Shown: positions 54,058 to 63,999 of the stretch, in pieces
How positions within the stretch are numbered: the first letter of the stretch is position 1
How the letters are laid out: every line of letters starts with the position of its first letter
NCBI RefSeq assembly: GCF_015476115.1
Contig: NZ_CP064295.1
Coordinates: forward strand, 1,668,001-1,732,000
DNA length: 64,000 bases
Source: Aegicerativicinus sediminis
Lineage (GTDB): Bacteria; Bacteroidota; Bacteroidia; Flavobacteriales; Flavobacteriaceae
Direction of reading: 5' to 3'
Translations under genes and position numbers: made by a program
The notes under the pieces: model-generated
Database searches by the model: none
What the model saw: the letters and a program-made list of their open reading frames with translations, nothing else
What the model was told of the DNA's origin: nothing

Positions 54058-56445
54058 ATGAAAGTTTATTGTTGGATTCTTTGCCTTTTTTTGGTGGGTT
54101 GTACTTCCGACAATAGAGAATCAGACTTTCAGCTCTCATTTATATTTAATACCTCCACTTTTATAGATGGAAAGGAGGCATATCTCAACTCTCCATTTGT
54201 AACAGCTGGAGATAGGGTATATATGGTTGGCCAACAAGATGGAAGTTTTAAAGAATTGGGGTGGCACATTCCTGATGAAATGGGTGGGGTATGGGCACAC
54301 CCCATAAAACTACTGGATGGATTTCAATTACGGATATCTAATGGGGATGAGACCTTGAGTTTAGACAACGCAAGTCAATTTAGAAATTATCCATTTGGAA
54401 GTCGGCAACTTTTTAGCCTTGAGTCCCTTGACATAACCGTTGAACGTTTCCAATTTGTACCACAAGATTTTGAAGGTCTCGTCGTTCAGTATGTTTTTAA
54501 AAATACCTCTAACAAAAATCAACATTTCAACCTAAGATTTATTGCTGATGTTGATTTAAGGCCAACATGGTTAGGAGATGAGACAGGATTAGTGGATACC
54601 CCAGATGTAGCTAATTTTGAAAAAACTACTGGCCAATGGGTGGCAAAAGATCGCAAGAATCCATGGTTTGTTACCTACGGAAGTACCTATGAGGCTATCG
54701 GAAATGCCAAATATTCGGCAAAATATAAAGGAAAAGGTTTAAGAACAGTAACCGATTACAATATGGAGATTCCCAAAAATAATGAGGAATCAATAACATT
54801 TTTTGTAGCCAGTTCTTTAGTTTCAAGGGAAGATGCTACTAAGAAATTTAATCAATTGAAGGATGATTATCCCCGATTTCTACAGGCAAAAAAAGCTAGA
54901 TATGTCGGTTTAGGAACCAAATCCAAATTAACCATACCAGATAAAAAGTTGCAAGAAGCATTTGAATGGCTTAAGTATAATTGTGACTGGTTAGTTCAGG
55001 AGGTTCCTGGGTTAGGCAAGGGTATGACTGCAGGAATTCCTGATTATCCTTGGTTTTTCGGTGTCGATAGCGAGTATGCTTTGAAAGGTTATGCAGCCAT
55101 CGGCCAGTTTGAAACAGTAAAAAGCACAATTAAGTTGATCGATAGCATATCTAAGGTAGCCAACGATAATGGTAGAATCATACATGAAATGTCCACCAAT
55201 GGGGCTGTTTTTAATAAAGGGAATGTAAATGAAACACCACAATTTGTATCGCTAATATGGGAGGTGTATAAATGGATTGGGGACGAATCTTTCCTGGAGA
55301 ACTATTATCCAACTATTTTAACAGGGATGGAATGGATTCAAAATGAAAAAGATAAGAACCAAAATTTGTTTCCCGATGGTTTTGGCATGATGGAAATTCA
55401 TGGATTGGATAGTGAAATGATTGATGTTGCTTGTTATACCCAACGCGCCTATGAGGATACTTCTAAAATAGCTTTGGAATTAGGAGACAGTTTAAATGCA
55501 AATAAATATAGAAATCTTTCAGAGCAATTGAAGACTGCCATAAATAATGAATTCTGGTCTGAAGAGGATGGTTCTTTTGCTGATTTTATTGGTACTGATA
55601 TCCAAGCCCTAAAATTAGTTGATGATGCTTTGGTACGTGCGGATACTTTGAATAAACCATGGTCTGTTGAGGAGTTAAAACTGTTAAAGGAAAAAATAAT
55701 AACTACGACTTCGTCAGACCCAAGCCCCTTTGTTCTACATCATAATTGGGTGGTTAATACACCTATGGAAATGGGTATTGCAGATAGTACAAAGGCTATT
55801 ACGGCACTTAATACGGCGACACAATACAGTAATCCCTTTGGAATGTTTGTTACGGGAATTGATAGAGACGAAACTGCAGGGACTGAAATATCCTCTTTTA
55901 AAGGAAGTGAGATCTTTTCCTATACTGGTGCCGTTATGACGCTGCCTACTGGGGTGCAAGTGATAGCAGAAAATAACTATGGTAGAACCGATAAAGCATT
56001 GGAATATCTAAAGAGAATGACTAACTCTTTTAGTTTTGCCCTTCCTGGAAGTATGTATGAAGTTTCACCCGATTATGGAATGATAACCCAAGCATGGAAT
56101 ATTTATGGTTATGCTATACCTATTGTACAGCAGTTTTTCGGTATTCAACCAATGGCTTCTAAAAAGACAATTACCATTCAACCAAAAATGCCTCAAGAAT
56201 GGGATGTAGCTTCCCTAGAGAATGTTCAGGTCGGAAATAATGAAATTTCAATTTATTATAAGCGGGTTGAAAACAAGCTTGAACTTCAGGTGCTTGAAGC
56301 AGATCACGATTGGACTCTAAAAATTCTTTTGCCCAAAGGTTCAGATTATGAAAGTTTTGATGAAGTGGAAGTAAAAACTATGGGTGATAATATCCTATTT
56401 ACGTCGCACTTGCCAGAAACAAGAATTATTGTTTATTACGACTAA
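54058..56445 (+). CDS. Lipoprotein (alpha/alpha)6-barrel glycosidase, glycogen-debranching-like
   Basis: A 795-residue lipoprotein (leader ending LVGC). An N-terminal beta domain (about 25-280) is followed by an (alpha/alpha)6 barrel with DYPWFFGVDSEYAL, ETPQFVSLIWEVYKW, GFGMMEIHGLDSEMIDV and ETAGTEISSFKGSEIFSYTG, which resemble the C-terminal domain of amylo-alpha-1,6-glucosidases and related clans. It ends with a C-terminal beta domain. The probable role is exo-hydrolysis of an alpha-glucan or alpha-glucoside; the specificity is not recognised. Its stop overlaps that of the convergent LacI gene by four bases. It begins after the DNA repair genes but belongs by content to the trehalose region. 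Confidence 0.72.
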   Translation: MKVYCWILCLFLVGCTSDNRESDFQLSFIFNTSTFIDGKEAYLNSPFVTAGDRVYMVGQQDGSFKELGWHIPDEMGGVWAHPIKLLDGFQLRISNGDETLSLDNASQFRNYPFGSRQLFSLESLDITVERFQFVPQDFEGLVVQYVFKNTSNKNQHFNLRFIADVDLRPTWLGDETGLVDTPDVANFEKTTGQWVAKDRKNPWFVTYGSTYEAIGNAKYSAKYKGKGLRTVTDYNMEIPKNNEESITFFVASSLVSREDATKKFNQLKDDYPRFLQAKKARYVGLGTKSKLTIPDKKLQEAFEWLKYNCDWLVQEVPGLGKGMTAGIPDYPWFFGVDSEYALKGYAAIGQFETVKSTIKLIDSISKVANDNGRIIHEMSTNGAVFNKGNVNETPQFVSLIWEVYKWIGDESFLENYYPTILTGMEWIQNEKDKNQNLFPDGFGMMEIHGLDSEMIDVACYTQRAYEDTSKIALELGDSLNANKYRNLSEQLKTAINNEFWSEEDGSFADFIGTDIQALKLVDDALVRADTLNKPWSVEELKLLKEKIITTTSSDPSPFVLHHNWVVNTPMEMGIADSTKAITALNTATQYSNPFGMFVTGIDRDETAGTEISSFKGSEIFSYTGAVMTLPTGVQVIAENNYGRTDKALEYLKRMTNSFSFALPGSMYEVSPDYGMITQAWNIYGYAIPIVQQFFGIQPMASKKTITIQPKMPQEWDVASLENVQVGNNEISIYYKRVENKLELQVLEADHDWTLKILLPKGSDYESFDEVEVKTMGDNILFTSHLPETRIIVYYD

Positions 56446-57470
56446 TTGATTGTTTTGGTGGAATCTCTTGCTATAACCCTAGTAGAAATTTCAACTATTT
56501 GATGGTTAATCGACTGACCGTTCTTTAGATCCTGAATATTTTCATAAAGTAACTCAAAAGCCGTTTCTCCCATTTGGAAACCTGGTTGGTCCACAGTGGA
56601 GAGTGAAGGTGAAGTTACCTTAGATAAAAACCAGTTGCTAAATCCAATTATAGAAATATCATCAGGTATACGTTTACCCAATTCTTTCAGTTTAATAAGT
56701 GCACCAGTGGCAACTAGGTCTGCAAATGCAAAAATTCCATCGACATCTGGGTGTTGTTCAACTATTTCTTGGGCAAGTTGGTAGCCATCTTCAAAGGATA
56801 AATTAAGGCTTTCGAATACAAGGCTGTCATCAAATGCAATACCGTTTAATTCTAATGCTTTTCTATAACCCATTAATCTATCTATAGTTGTTTGAGGTTT
56901 TAAAGGTCCTCTAATATGTGCAATCTTCTTGCAACCTGAATCGATAAGGTGTTGGGTTGCCTGTTGAGAAGCTTTTCGGTCATTAATCATCACTTTCGAA
57001 CAATTAATCAATTTTGAAATCTTGTCATACAATACAACAGGAATTCCATTGTCGATTATAGCATTGATATGTTTGTATTGCACAGTTTTGTCTGAAAGAG
57101 AAAGGAGTATGCCATCTACATTTTTTTCAATGAGTAGGTTTATTTGATCCTTTTCTCGTTCATAAGATTCTTCAGACTCTAAGACAATTACCAAATATCC
57201 TTTTTGGGTTGCCGCTTTAATTACACCATTGATGATGTTAGAGAAAAAGTGGTGTACAACCTGGGGGATAATGAGACCGATTAACTTTGATTCTTTATTT
57301 CTTAAACTTTGGGCAAAAGGGTTTGGGGTATAATGCAATTGTTTTGCAAGTGCCTTAACCTTTTCTTTTGTTTTAGAACTTATGTCCGGATAGTCCTTTA
57401 ACGCCTTAGAAACTGTAGCGGGAGAAATTCCTAGGGTATCCGCAATTTTTTTAAGAGTTACGTTTGCCAT
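56442..57470 (-). CDS. LacI-family transcriptional regulator
   Basis: A 342-residue regulator with an N-terminal helix-turn-helix (TLKKIADTLGISPATVSKAL) and hinge (YTPNPFAQSLR), then a periplasmic-binding-protein-like sensor (LIGLIIPQVVHHFFSNI, DGIFAFADLVA). The start at 57470 is chosen because the family begins here and an AAGGAA ribosome-binding site lies just before it; the in-frame opening at 57596 would add 42 residues overlapping trehalase. It is 29 bases after the trehalase stop on the same strand, so it probably controls the trehalase-MFS-kinase-glycosidase genes, with a sugar as inducer. Confidence 0.93.
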   Translation of the reverse strand: MANVTLKKIADTLGISPATVSKALKDYPDISSKTKEKVKALAKQLHYTPNPFAQSLRNKESKLIGLIIPQVVHHFFSNIINGVIKAATQKGYLVIVLESEESYEREKDQINLLIEKNVDGILLSLSDKTVQYKHINAIIDNGIPVVLYDKISKLINCSKVMINDRKASQQATQHLIDSGCKKIAHIRGPLKPQTTIDRLMGYRKALELNGIAFDDSLVFESLNLSFEDGYQLAQEIVEQHPDVDGIFAFADLVATGALIKLKELGKRIPDDISIIGFSNWFLSKVTSPSLSTVDQPGFQMGETAFELLYENIQDLKNGQSINHQIVEISTRVIARDSTKTIN

Positions 57471-57499
57471 TTCCTTAATCAATATTAAGGATTTTTCTC

Positions 57500-59446
57500 C
57501 TAAAAAATAGTGTCTGGACGTTTTAGTTGATTCAATTGATTGCGAAGTTCTGGTTTCAATAGGGAAAGGCCATATTGATAAGAAGCATTCATCCAACCAA
57601 AACCTTCTTTGGTGATGTATTGAAAATCTGTTCCAACATTGCCATATTCTGCGAATACCTTATGTGTCGCCTCAACCACATCGTACTTTTCTGGAATGGT
57701 GCCATTGTAATCTACTGCATTTCTAGTAATCATATAAAGCCAACGGTAAATTAATTCTTGGGCTAAATCTTCATACCCATAATTGATCAAACCTCTCCAT
57801 GCCATAATTTGATGAGGTGCCCATCCGTTAGGATAATCCCACTGACGCTGAGGCCGTATCTCTGAAATAGCCCCACGACTATCTTCCGTAGAAGCAGCCA
57901 AGCCACCTTTTTCTTTTAGAAGAGGAATAGCAGTTTTCACCAGTTTGTCGGCCTGTTCTTTGGAGGCCAAGTTGGCCCAAAGGGGTGCCAATGTTGTCGC
58001 AGAAACAAAATCAGTTTGGCTTTTCGTTTCCACGTTATAATCAAAATATAGCCCTCTTTCTTCATTCCATAAATATTCATTTACACTGGCTCTACGTTTA
58101 TCAGCCTGTTGCTGCCAATAATCAGAGGTGTATGTTTTATCACCAATTGTTAATGATCCTCCAAATTCATTTTTTATTAGATCTCTAAAATCATTTTCAT
58201 ATTTGTAGAGCATGGCATTGAGTTCTACCAAATTCAAATCTGCTGCGAAACCATCCATACGATAGGAGGTGTCATGACCTGATTCCCTCATGGTTCTATC
58301 ATGTATGAAATACTCATCTAGATTTTTATCATTAATTTCTCCTTCTGAGTAGGCTTTAATATAACTTGCTGGCGACATATCTATGTTAACTGCAAATTCA
58401 TGTATTGCTTCATCGAAATGACCTTCCTCCGTTTCTGGCGGTACCCCAATACCTTCGGCTAGATAGCGATTAAGTCCATTTGAAGAAAGGCGTTTACCCA
58501 TCACCATCCAAACAGTTTCATATTCTTTTATAGCTGTTATTAATTGATCTTTCAGCCAATCGGTATCATTCGTTTTTTTGTAGACTTCACTAATTAGACT
58601 ACTATAAAATGGCGGTTGGGTTCTTGTTAAATAATACGAACGGTTTGCATTTAATATTTTGCCATAATTATTAATCTCATATTGAAAATTTTCAGCCATT
58701 CCCTTAGCCAAATCCACTCTTTCGTCTAACAACAAACCGATCGACTCGAAATAGCTATCCCAACCATACATTTCATTAAATCTACCGCCAGGAACAACAA
58801 ATGGAACGCCCTTATATGAATTACCATCCTTGACTAATTTTAAGGAAAGAATCCCTGGTTCGTTATTAATAGATTTAACAAATTCTGATGTAATATTTTC
58901 TGGTAGTTTAATTGTCTTAATTGGTAGTTTTTCTTCTAGTGATTTAAAGTAATTAAAGGCAACCGTGTCTGTATGTGGGACATAGATTCTCAAAGATTGG
59001 GAAACTAAATTTTGATTTTTGGTATCCTTAATTAATTTTTGAATACCATCCTCATCCAAATGACGTGTTAATCCATCCCAATAATAGTCTTTAATCATTC
59101 GGGAAATTCTGTCTACAGGAGGTTCGTTCAGCTTATCCAATTCAATAATTGCTATACTATCATTTTCAGCGGAAGCCAATACCAATTCTTGAAGCAAATT
59201 TGTAAGTGCCATAGTGCCTTCAATGATAGTTTCATTGCCGTCTATGGTTTGTATTTTAAAGGATTTATCGGCCGTATCATCAATGGTAATTTTTGTATCG
59301 CCATCTGTATCTTCTTCATTTAATAGGCGTTCTAATGTCGAGTGTATATTCACTTCTAAAGAAGAATTAATTTCCTTAGCCGAATCTTCTTTACAATTAA
59401 AGAGTAATAATATGGTAGTGAAAACAATTAATAAAATCTGTCTCAT
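57500..59446 (-). CDS. treA: Trehalase, GH37
   Basis: About 648 residues. The leader ends LLLFNC, so it is a periplasmic or surface lipoprotein. Both trehalase signatures are present: PGGRFNEMYGWDSYF (signature 1) and QWDYPNGWAPHQ (signature 2), in an (alpha/alpha)6 barrel. The N-terminal 110 residues or so have an extra acidic region. It hydrolyses trehalose to two glucose molecules. The start at 59446 gives the lipoprotein leader; an ATG at 59464 overlaps the MFS stop (TGATG) and is also possible. Together with the MFS transporter and the kinase it forms the trehalose-use operon. Confidence 0.93.
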   Translation of the reverse strand: MRQILLIVFTTILLLFNCKEDSAKEINSSLEVNIHSTLERLLNEEDTDGDTKITIDDTADKSFKIQTIDGNETIIEGTMALTNLLQELVLASAENDSIAIIELDKLNEPPVDRISRMIKDYYWDGLTRHLDEDGIQKLIKDTKNQNLVSQSLRIYVPHTDTVAFNYFKSLEEKLPIKTIKLPENITSEFVKSINNEPGILSLKLVKDGNSYKGVPFVVPGGRFNEMYGWDSYFESIGLLLDERVDLAKGMAENFQYEINNYGKILNANRSYYLTRTQPPFYSSLISEVYKKTNDTDWLKDQLITAIKEYETVWMVMGKRLSSNGLNRYLAEGIGVPPETEEGHFDEAIHEFAVNIDMSPASYIKAYSEGEINDKNLDEYFIHDRTMRESGHDTSYRMDGFAADLNLVELNAMLYKYENDFRDLIKNEFGGSLTIGDKTYTSDYWQQQADKRRASVNEYLWNEERGLYFDYNVETKSQTDFVSATTLAPLWANLASKEQADKLVKTAIPLLKEKGGLAASTEDSRGAISEIRPQRQWDYPNGWAPHQIMAWRGLINYGYEDLAQELIYRWLYMITRNAVDYNGTIPEKYDVVEATHKVFAEYGNVGTDFQYITKEGFGWMNASYQYGLSLLKPELRNQLNQLKRPDTIF

Positions 59447-59463
59447 TGGTTCAATTTTATACA

Positions 59464-60924
59464 TCAATCAAATCGAATTTCTTTGGGCATAGATCTACCA
59501 AGACGGGTTGCGAGAATTGCCGCAATTAAAAAGAATACACCACCAAACAAAATTGCATTAACGGCATTGTTTCCCAACCAATGTTTAATGATGGGGCCGA
59601 AAGTAACCGTTTGTATTCCCATTGGAATAACAATCATCATATTTACAATACCCATATACACGCCCCGGCGTTCTTGTGGGATTACTTTAGAAACCATAGA
59701 ATAGGGGATACCCATCATGGCAGCCCAACCAATACCAAAGAGGATCATAGGCACTAAAAGGGCAAATTCATTTTTAATAAATGGCATACTTAGCATCGCT
59801 GTGGCTGCAAAAAATAAGCTCACAACATAGACAGATCGAGAGCCATATTTTCTAGCAAAAGGAACAAGGGCAAGTGCTGTTAACATAGTTACCAAATTAT
59901 AAGTACCATTCATCAATCCGGTTTGTGCCAAGGCTTGTTCCGATAGATCCTGAATGTTTTTAGCAAATGAGACATCTACCATTCCAATCGATTCACCTGC
60001 ATTACAGGCATTCATAATCCCTTCAAATTTTGTTGTGTCGTCATTTGAAATTCCATAAAGACTTGTTCTGAGCATTGGGGTTATAAATTGCCAATAAACA
60101 AAAAGAGCATACCACTGGAAGAAATAAACGCCACTTAGTTTCCACATTAACTTGGGCATGTCCTTAATGGCATGCGCAATTTCTACAAAGGGTTCAGAAG
60201 CCCTTTTAATAAATGATTTTTCCTTTTTTTCTGTCTTCAATTTATCTAAATCTTCAGGGGATGGAGGTATTTCTGGAGTTTTCCAAACTGACCAAAGTAT
60301 GGTTGTTATGGAAGCAAATGCGCCTAGGAAAAAAGCATAATATACCCATTTTGGAATGGCGGTAACGGTTTCTGTAGCGGTGCTGCAAAGTCCAGCGGTA
60401 ACATCAGAGGGAGCACTAAACCAATCTTGGAAAAGGAAAAGAGAGAAATTTGCGATGGTAATTCCAGCACCTACAAATAAACTCTGCATTTGGTAACCGA
60501 AGGTTAATTGGGAATCGTTCAATTTGTCCCCTACAAAAGCCCTGTAGGGTTCCATAGCAGTATTATTGGCTGCATCTAGAATCCAAAGTAAGCCAACAGC
60601 GAACCACAATTCTGAACTGAACGGAAAAGCTACCAAACATAAACTCGCTAAAATTGCACCAATCAAAAAGAAGGGACGCCGCCGTCCTCCCCATTTGGGA
60701 AGCCATGTCTTATCAGATATTGCTCCAATTATAGGTTGAATGAGTAACCCTGTAACTGGTCCGGCCAAATTGAGAAGTGGTAAATCTTCATGGTGTGCCC
60801 CTAAAAAGGAGAAGATGGGATTAACAGCAGTCTGTTGCAATCCAAAACTGAACTGAATTCCAAAGAACCCAACGTTCATGTTCCAAATTTGCCAAAAAGA
60901 AAGGTTTGGTTTAACTAGTTTCAT
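59464..60924 (-). CDS. MFS sugar transporter, SLC45/GPH-like
   Basis: A 486-residue inner-membrane protein of about 12 helices. The N-terminal half has GFFGIQFSFGLQQTAVNPIF and the MFS loop GAISDKTWLPKWGGRRRPFFLIGA; the second half has a matching GIPYSMVSKVIPQERRGVYMGI loop. These are marks of the SLC45-like sucrose/maltose/sugar transporter group. It probably imports trehalose, a disaccharide or glucose by proton symport. It lies between trehalase (stop and start overlap) and the kinase gene, which it overlaps by 14 bases. Confidence 0.87.
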   Translation of the reverse strand: MKLVKPNLSFWQIWNMNVGFFGIQFSFGLQQTAVNPIFSFLGAHHEDLPLLNLAGPVTGLLIQPIIGAISDKTWLPKWGGRRRPFFLIGAILASLCLVAFPFSSELWFAVGLLWILDAANNTAMEPYRAFVGDKLNDSQLTFGYQMQSLFVGAGITIANFSLFLFQDWFSAPSDVTAGLCSTATETVTAIPKWVYYAFFLGAFASITTILWSVWKTPEIPPSPEDLDKLKTEKKEKSFIKRASEPFVEIAHAIKDMPKLMWKLSGVYFFQWYALFVYWQFITPMLRTSLYGISNDDTTKFEGIMNACNAGESIGMVDVSFAKNIQDLSEQALAQTGLMNGTYNLVTMLTALALVPFARKYGSRSVYVVSLFFAATAMLSMPFIKNEFALLVPMILFGIGWAAMMGIPYSMVSKVIPQERRGVYMGIVNMMIVIPMGIQTVTFGPIIKHWLGNNAVNAILFGGVFFLIAAILATRLGRSMPKEIRFD

Positions 60925-61570
60925 CTTTTTTGTTTACGGAAAAGTGGTAGTTAGTGTCGACTATGATATCGGCAAGAGCCGCTTGTTTTTTAATTATTTG
61001 GTGTTCAATCAATAACACCCTCTCGTTAAAATCGTCTAGAACATCCCTTGCTCTTTTTTTGCGATTTGCCATAGTTTGCTTAAAGTTAGCACCCATGAAA
61101 ATAACATAATTGGGAGATTTTAAATTACCAACATAAGTTCCTTCAACAATACAAAAATCTAAGTTCGTAGGCCGAATGAGTTCTGTTTTAATGCTATTCT
61201 CTGAATAATTAACCAAAGGTTTTTCTAGTTTTGGGGCTCCATTTTTAAAGGATGTAAGGTGGAAGTCCAATAATGCCAAGTCAACTTCATTTGGGCCAAC
61301 CTTATTTATATCTTTTAATCTTTGCTCATGGTTAGTCCTTGGGGGGAGAAAAAAATAATCGTCAGAATGGAAAATGTACCCCTTAAATTTTGTTTGGTCT
61401 TCTATATCAATTAGTAAGGATTGGGCCATGCTAGATTTTCCGCATCCAGATTCTCCACATACCGCAATACAGAATCTAGGAGATGGAATTTGCTCCATTC
61501 TCAATTTTGAAAGGATATGTGCGCTTATGGGCTTGTATTCTGAATAGTATGTAAGTTTATCCCCAATCAT
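60911..61570 (-). CDS. P-loop kinase, uridine kinase-like
   Basis: A 219-residue protein. The Walker A loop is GESGCGKSS (Lys45). HSDDYFFLPP and VEGTYVGNL are the substrate-binding and second nucleotide regions of the uridine kinase/phosphoribulokinase fold. The operon is one for sugar use, so a sugar or nucleoside kinase acting on a product of trehalase, or on another imported sugar, is inferred; the substrate is not known. It overlaps the MFS gene by 14 bases and the glycosidase gene by four. An actual uridine kinase would be unexpected in this setting. Confidence 0.75.
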   Translation of the reverse strand: MIGDKLTYYSEYKPISAHILSKLRMEQIPSPRFCIAVCGESGCGKSSMAQSLLIDIEDQTKFKGYIFHSDDYFFLPPRTNHEQRLKDINKVGPNEVDLALLDFHLTSFKNGAPKLEKPLVNYSENSIKTELIRPTNLDFCIVEGTYVGNLKSPNYVIFMGANFKQTMANRKKRARDVLDDFNERVLLIEHQIIKKQAALADIIVDTNYHFSVNKKDETS

Positions 61571-62769
61571 AACATCAAAATAGATTTATCAAAATTTGAA
61601 TCTAAGGCAAACTTCATAAAAATTATTCCTGAAGCTGAAAACCCCATTTGTACTTTACCAGCAGGTTCTAAGGTGTCGGAACGGAAATATTCATTGAAAT
61701 TCCAATCAGATTCTGGTAAAAGATCAATTAAATCTTTAGCGATTATGGCAGATATATCTTGTAAACCTTGGAAGGTTAGACCAAGACAAAGCCATCCCAG
61801 CCAAACAGGCCATATGCCTCCATTATGAAATTGGTAAGGATAGTTTTTGAATGAATAAGAATAATTATGCCTTAAAAACTCCCAATCGCATTCGGTCTCA
61901 GTAATAACTGGCCAAAAAGCCGGTGGCAGGGTTACATTTATTTCATTTTTTAAGTTTAAAATAAACTTGGTTAAACCTTCTTTCTGATCCAGAGGAAGTT
62001 GCCAATTTGAAAGTGCAATTCCATGGCCAGCACAATCGAAACGCATATCATATTTACCTGGGAGTAGATAAGAACAAAAATGCTGTTGCTTCCTTTTAAC
62101 TGCTTCGTTAAAGGCCTCTTTGTGATGTTTTAAATTATCTTCCGTTCCCTCAGTTGGCCAATAATTTGCAAGATAATTTCTTTCAATGGATTGCAAATTA
62201 ATTTCGTTTTCGGGATTTATATTGGAATAACAATTTCTTGCCCAATAATAAAGCGCATTGTCATAAAGTGTATAGCCTTGAATGGGGTATTCGTCTGCCC
62301 AATTACCACTTAAAGGGGTATAAAGCCAACCCCTTCCATTAAATTCGACTGATTTAAGAAACTGAAGACATTTTTCAACTACGGGTCCTAATTTTGCCCA
62401 TGTGGCCCCGTCATTTTCAGAATTGTAATATAGGCAAGCGCCAATAATAAACCAACAGTTTGAATCTACCCTACCAACCAAGCTTCCGAAGGATACATCG
62501 GCCTTATCCTTCATTTCTAAAACGTTAGAGGGGATCATTCCCAATTCATGTTGGTGTCTGGCCAGCGTAAGCAGGGAATTTTTTAATCCAAGAATTAAGT
62601 TTTTTTCCTTGGTTAGCAATCCAGCTATTCCACATATAATGCTGTCCCTAGCCCAAACCCTTTGATAATTATCAGAACTTACGGCACTTGCCATATATCC
62701 ATCTTCGGTGGATAATGTATTAAGCAGGGCTTTGGCCTGTTCATAGTATGAGCCTAGTTTCGAGTCCAT
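61567..62769 (-). CDS. (Alpha/alpha)6-barrel glycosidase, GH100/GDE-like
   Basis: A 400-residue protein with no signal peptide, so probably cytoplasmic. GYMASAVSSDNYQRVWARDS near the N-terminus is the typical WxRD start of such barrels, with GNWADEYP and NGGIWPVWLGW further along; these resemble the neutral/alkaline invertase and glycogen-debranching barrels. It may hydrolyse a cytoplasmic disaccharide or oligosaccharide delivered by the MFS transporter. It starts at the edge of the GH97 gene (62770) and overlaps the kinase by four bases. The exact family is uncertain. Confidence 0.72.
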   Translation of the reverse strand: MDSKLGSYYEQAKALLNTLSTEDGYMASAVSSDNYQRVWARDSIICGIAGLLTKEKNLILGLKNSLLTLARHQHELGMIPSNVLEMKDKADVSFGSLVGRVDSNCWFIIGACLYYNSENDGATWAKLGPVVEKCLQFLKSVEFNGRGWLYTPLSGNWADEYPIQGYTLYDNALYYWARNCYSNINPENEINLQSIERNYLANYWPTEGTEDNLKHHKEAFNEAVKRKQQHFCSYLLPGKYDMRFDCAGHGIALSNWQLPLDQKEGLTKFILNLKNEINVTLPPAFWPVITETECDWEFLRHNYSYSFKNYPYQFHNGGIWPVWLGWLCLGLTFQGLQDISAIIAKDLIDLLPESDWNFNEYFRSDTLEPAGKVQMGFSASGIIFMKFALDSNFDKSILML

Positions 62770-63999
62770 TTATTTAGTCATTAGGCTAATGGCAAAACCA
62801 CCACCCGCGGCTAAATGTATGTCAATCGTTGATTGCTTATCTACATCCATTTCTTCAATGGTATAGCTAGTTGGATTGGTATCCCAATCTGCATCATCAC
62901 CATCCTTATATATTCTTGCAGCATATGATTTGCCTTCTTCTAGGAAATCAAAATTTAAGGTCACATCGCGTGGATTTTCATCCGTAATACCTCCAATAAA
63001 CCAGTTTGAGGTTTCTTTTTCTTGTCTTGCAATAATTACGAAATCTCCAACCTCACCATCCAACACTTTAGACTGTTGCCAATCAACTCCAACATCAGAA
63101 ATAAATTGAAATGCTGGATGTATTTTATCATCTACCATATAATTTTCTGGTAAATCGCAAGCCATTTGAATAGGACTATAAATTACCACATACAAAGCTA
63201 GTTGTTGGGCAATAGTAGTATTGACTTGATTGTTTGGTTTGTATTGATCAAATTTAATATCAAAAACTCCTGGAGTAAAATCAATGGGTCCACTCAACAT
63301 TCTTGTAAAGGCAACAGTTGGTAAATGGGATGGTGGATTGCCGCCATCAGTTGCCCATGCATTAAATTCTTGACCTCTAAGACCCTCTCTTGCAATTGCA
63401 TTTGGGTAAGTCCTTCGCTTTCCTGTTGCTTTAATTGGCTCATGTGCATCTACCGCAATTTGCTTTTTAGCGGTTTCTTCCAATACTTTTTGATAGTGGT
63501 TCACCATCCATTGCCCATGATGGTATTCTCCTTCAGGAATTATCTTTCCAACATAACCAGTTTTTACAGAATGAATACCGTGTTTAACCATAAAATTGTA
63601 CGCAGGTTCCATTTGTTTTTCATAGGTCATTGGTGCTGCGGATGTTTCATGGTGCATAATCATTTCTACGCCCTTAGATTTGGCGTAATCCATAACTGCA
63701 TCAAAATCATAATCTGGGTAAGGAGTTATAAAATCGAAAACTCCTTCGCGATCATTGTTAATCCATTTATCCCAACCAGTATTCCAACCTTCAACAAGTA
63801 ATCCCTTAATACCATTTTGAGAGGCAAAATCAATATATCTTTTTGCATTTTCAGTTGTAGCTCCATGTCTGCTCGTTCCTGCTTTGCCTTCCGTGAACGT
63901 ATTCATGTCCTGACTTCCTTCCATATCCCAGGTTGATTTGCCAAGGTGCATTTCCCACCATATTCCAACATATTTCATTGGTCTGAAATAGCTCACATC
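62770..63999 (-). CDS. GH97 glycosidase, SusB-like (5'-truncated by window edge)
   Basis: The C-terminal 410 residues or so of a GH97 enzyme; the reading frame is still open at the end of the window, so the GTG at 63996 is not a start. KYVGIWWEMHLGK begins the catalytic barrel, with HHETSAAP, SVKTGYVG, DAHEPIKATG and REGLRGQEFNAW following. The KTGYVG block has glycine where the fused GH97 at 5281-8025 has a nucleophilic Asp (KVDFF), which fits the inverting alpha-glucosidase (SusB) branch, and the Glu residues in HHET, HEP and QEF are its metal/base/acid set. It is the most upstream visible gene of the - strand trehalose/glucoside operon. Confidence 0.92.
   Translation of the reverse strand, partial: DVSYFRPMKYVGIWWEMHLGKSTWDMEGSQDMNTFTEGKAGTSRHGATTENAKRYIDFASQNGIKGLLVEGWNTGWDKWINNDREGVFDFITPYPDYDFDAVMDYAKSKGVEMIMHHETSAAPMTYEKQMEPAYNFMVKHGIHSVKTGYVGKIIPEGEYHHGQWMVNHYQKVLEETAKKQIAVDAHEPIKATGKRRTYPNAIAREGLRGQEFNAWATDGGNPPSHLPTVAFTRMLSGPIDFTPGVFDIKFDQYKPNNQVNTTIAQQLALYVVIYSPIQMACDLPENYMVDDKIHPAFQFISDVGVDWQQSKVLDGEVGDFVIIARQEKETSNWFIGGITDENPRDVTLNFDFLEEGKSYAARIYKDGDDADWDTNPTSYTIEEMDVDKQSTIDIHLAAGGGFAISLMTK

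Noticed and set aside
56442-57596. Long form of the LacI regulator starting at 57596
   Set aside because: The first 42 residues overlap trehalase and precede the normal helix-turn-helix start at 57470, which has its own ribosome-binding site.
63325-63801. 158-residue frame on the + strand
   Set aside because: It is antisense to the GH97 barrel and reads as low-quality Cys/Phe/His-rich sequence with no family match.
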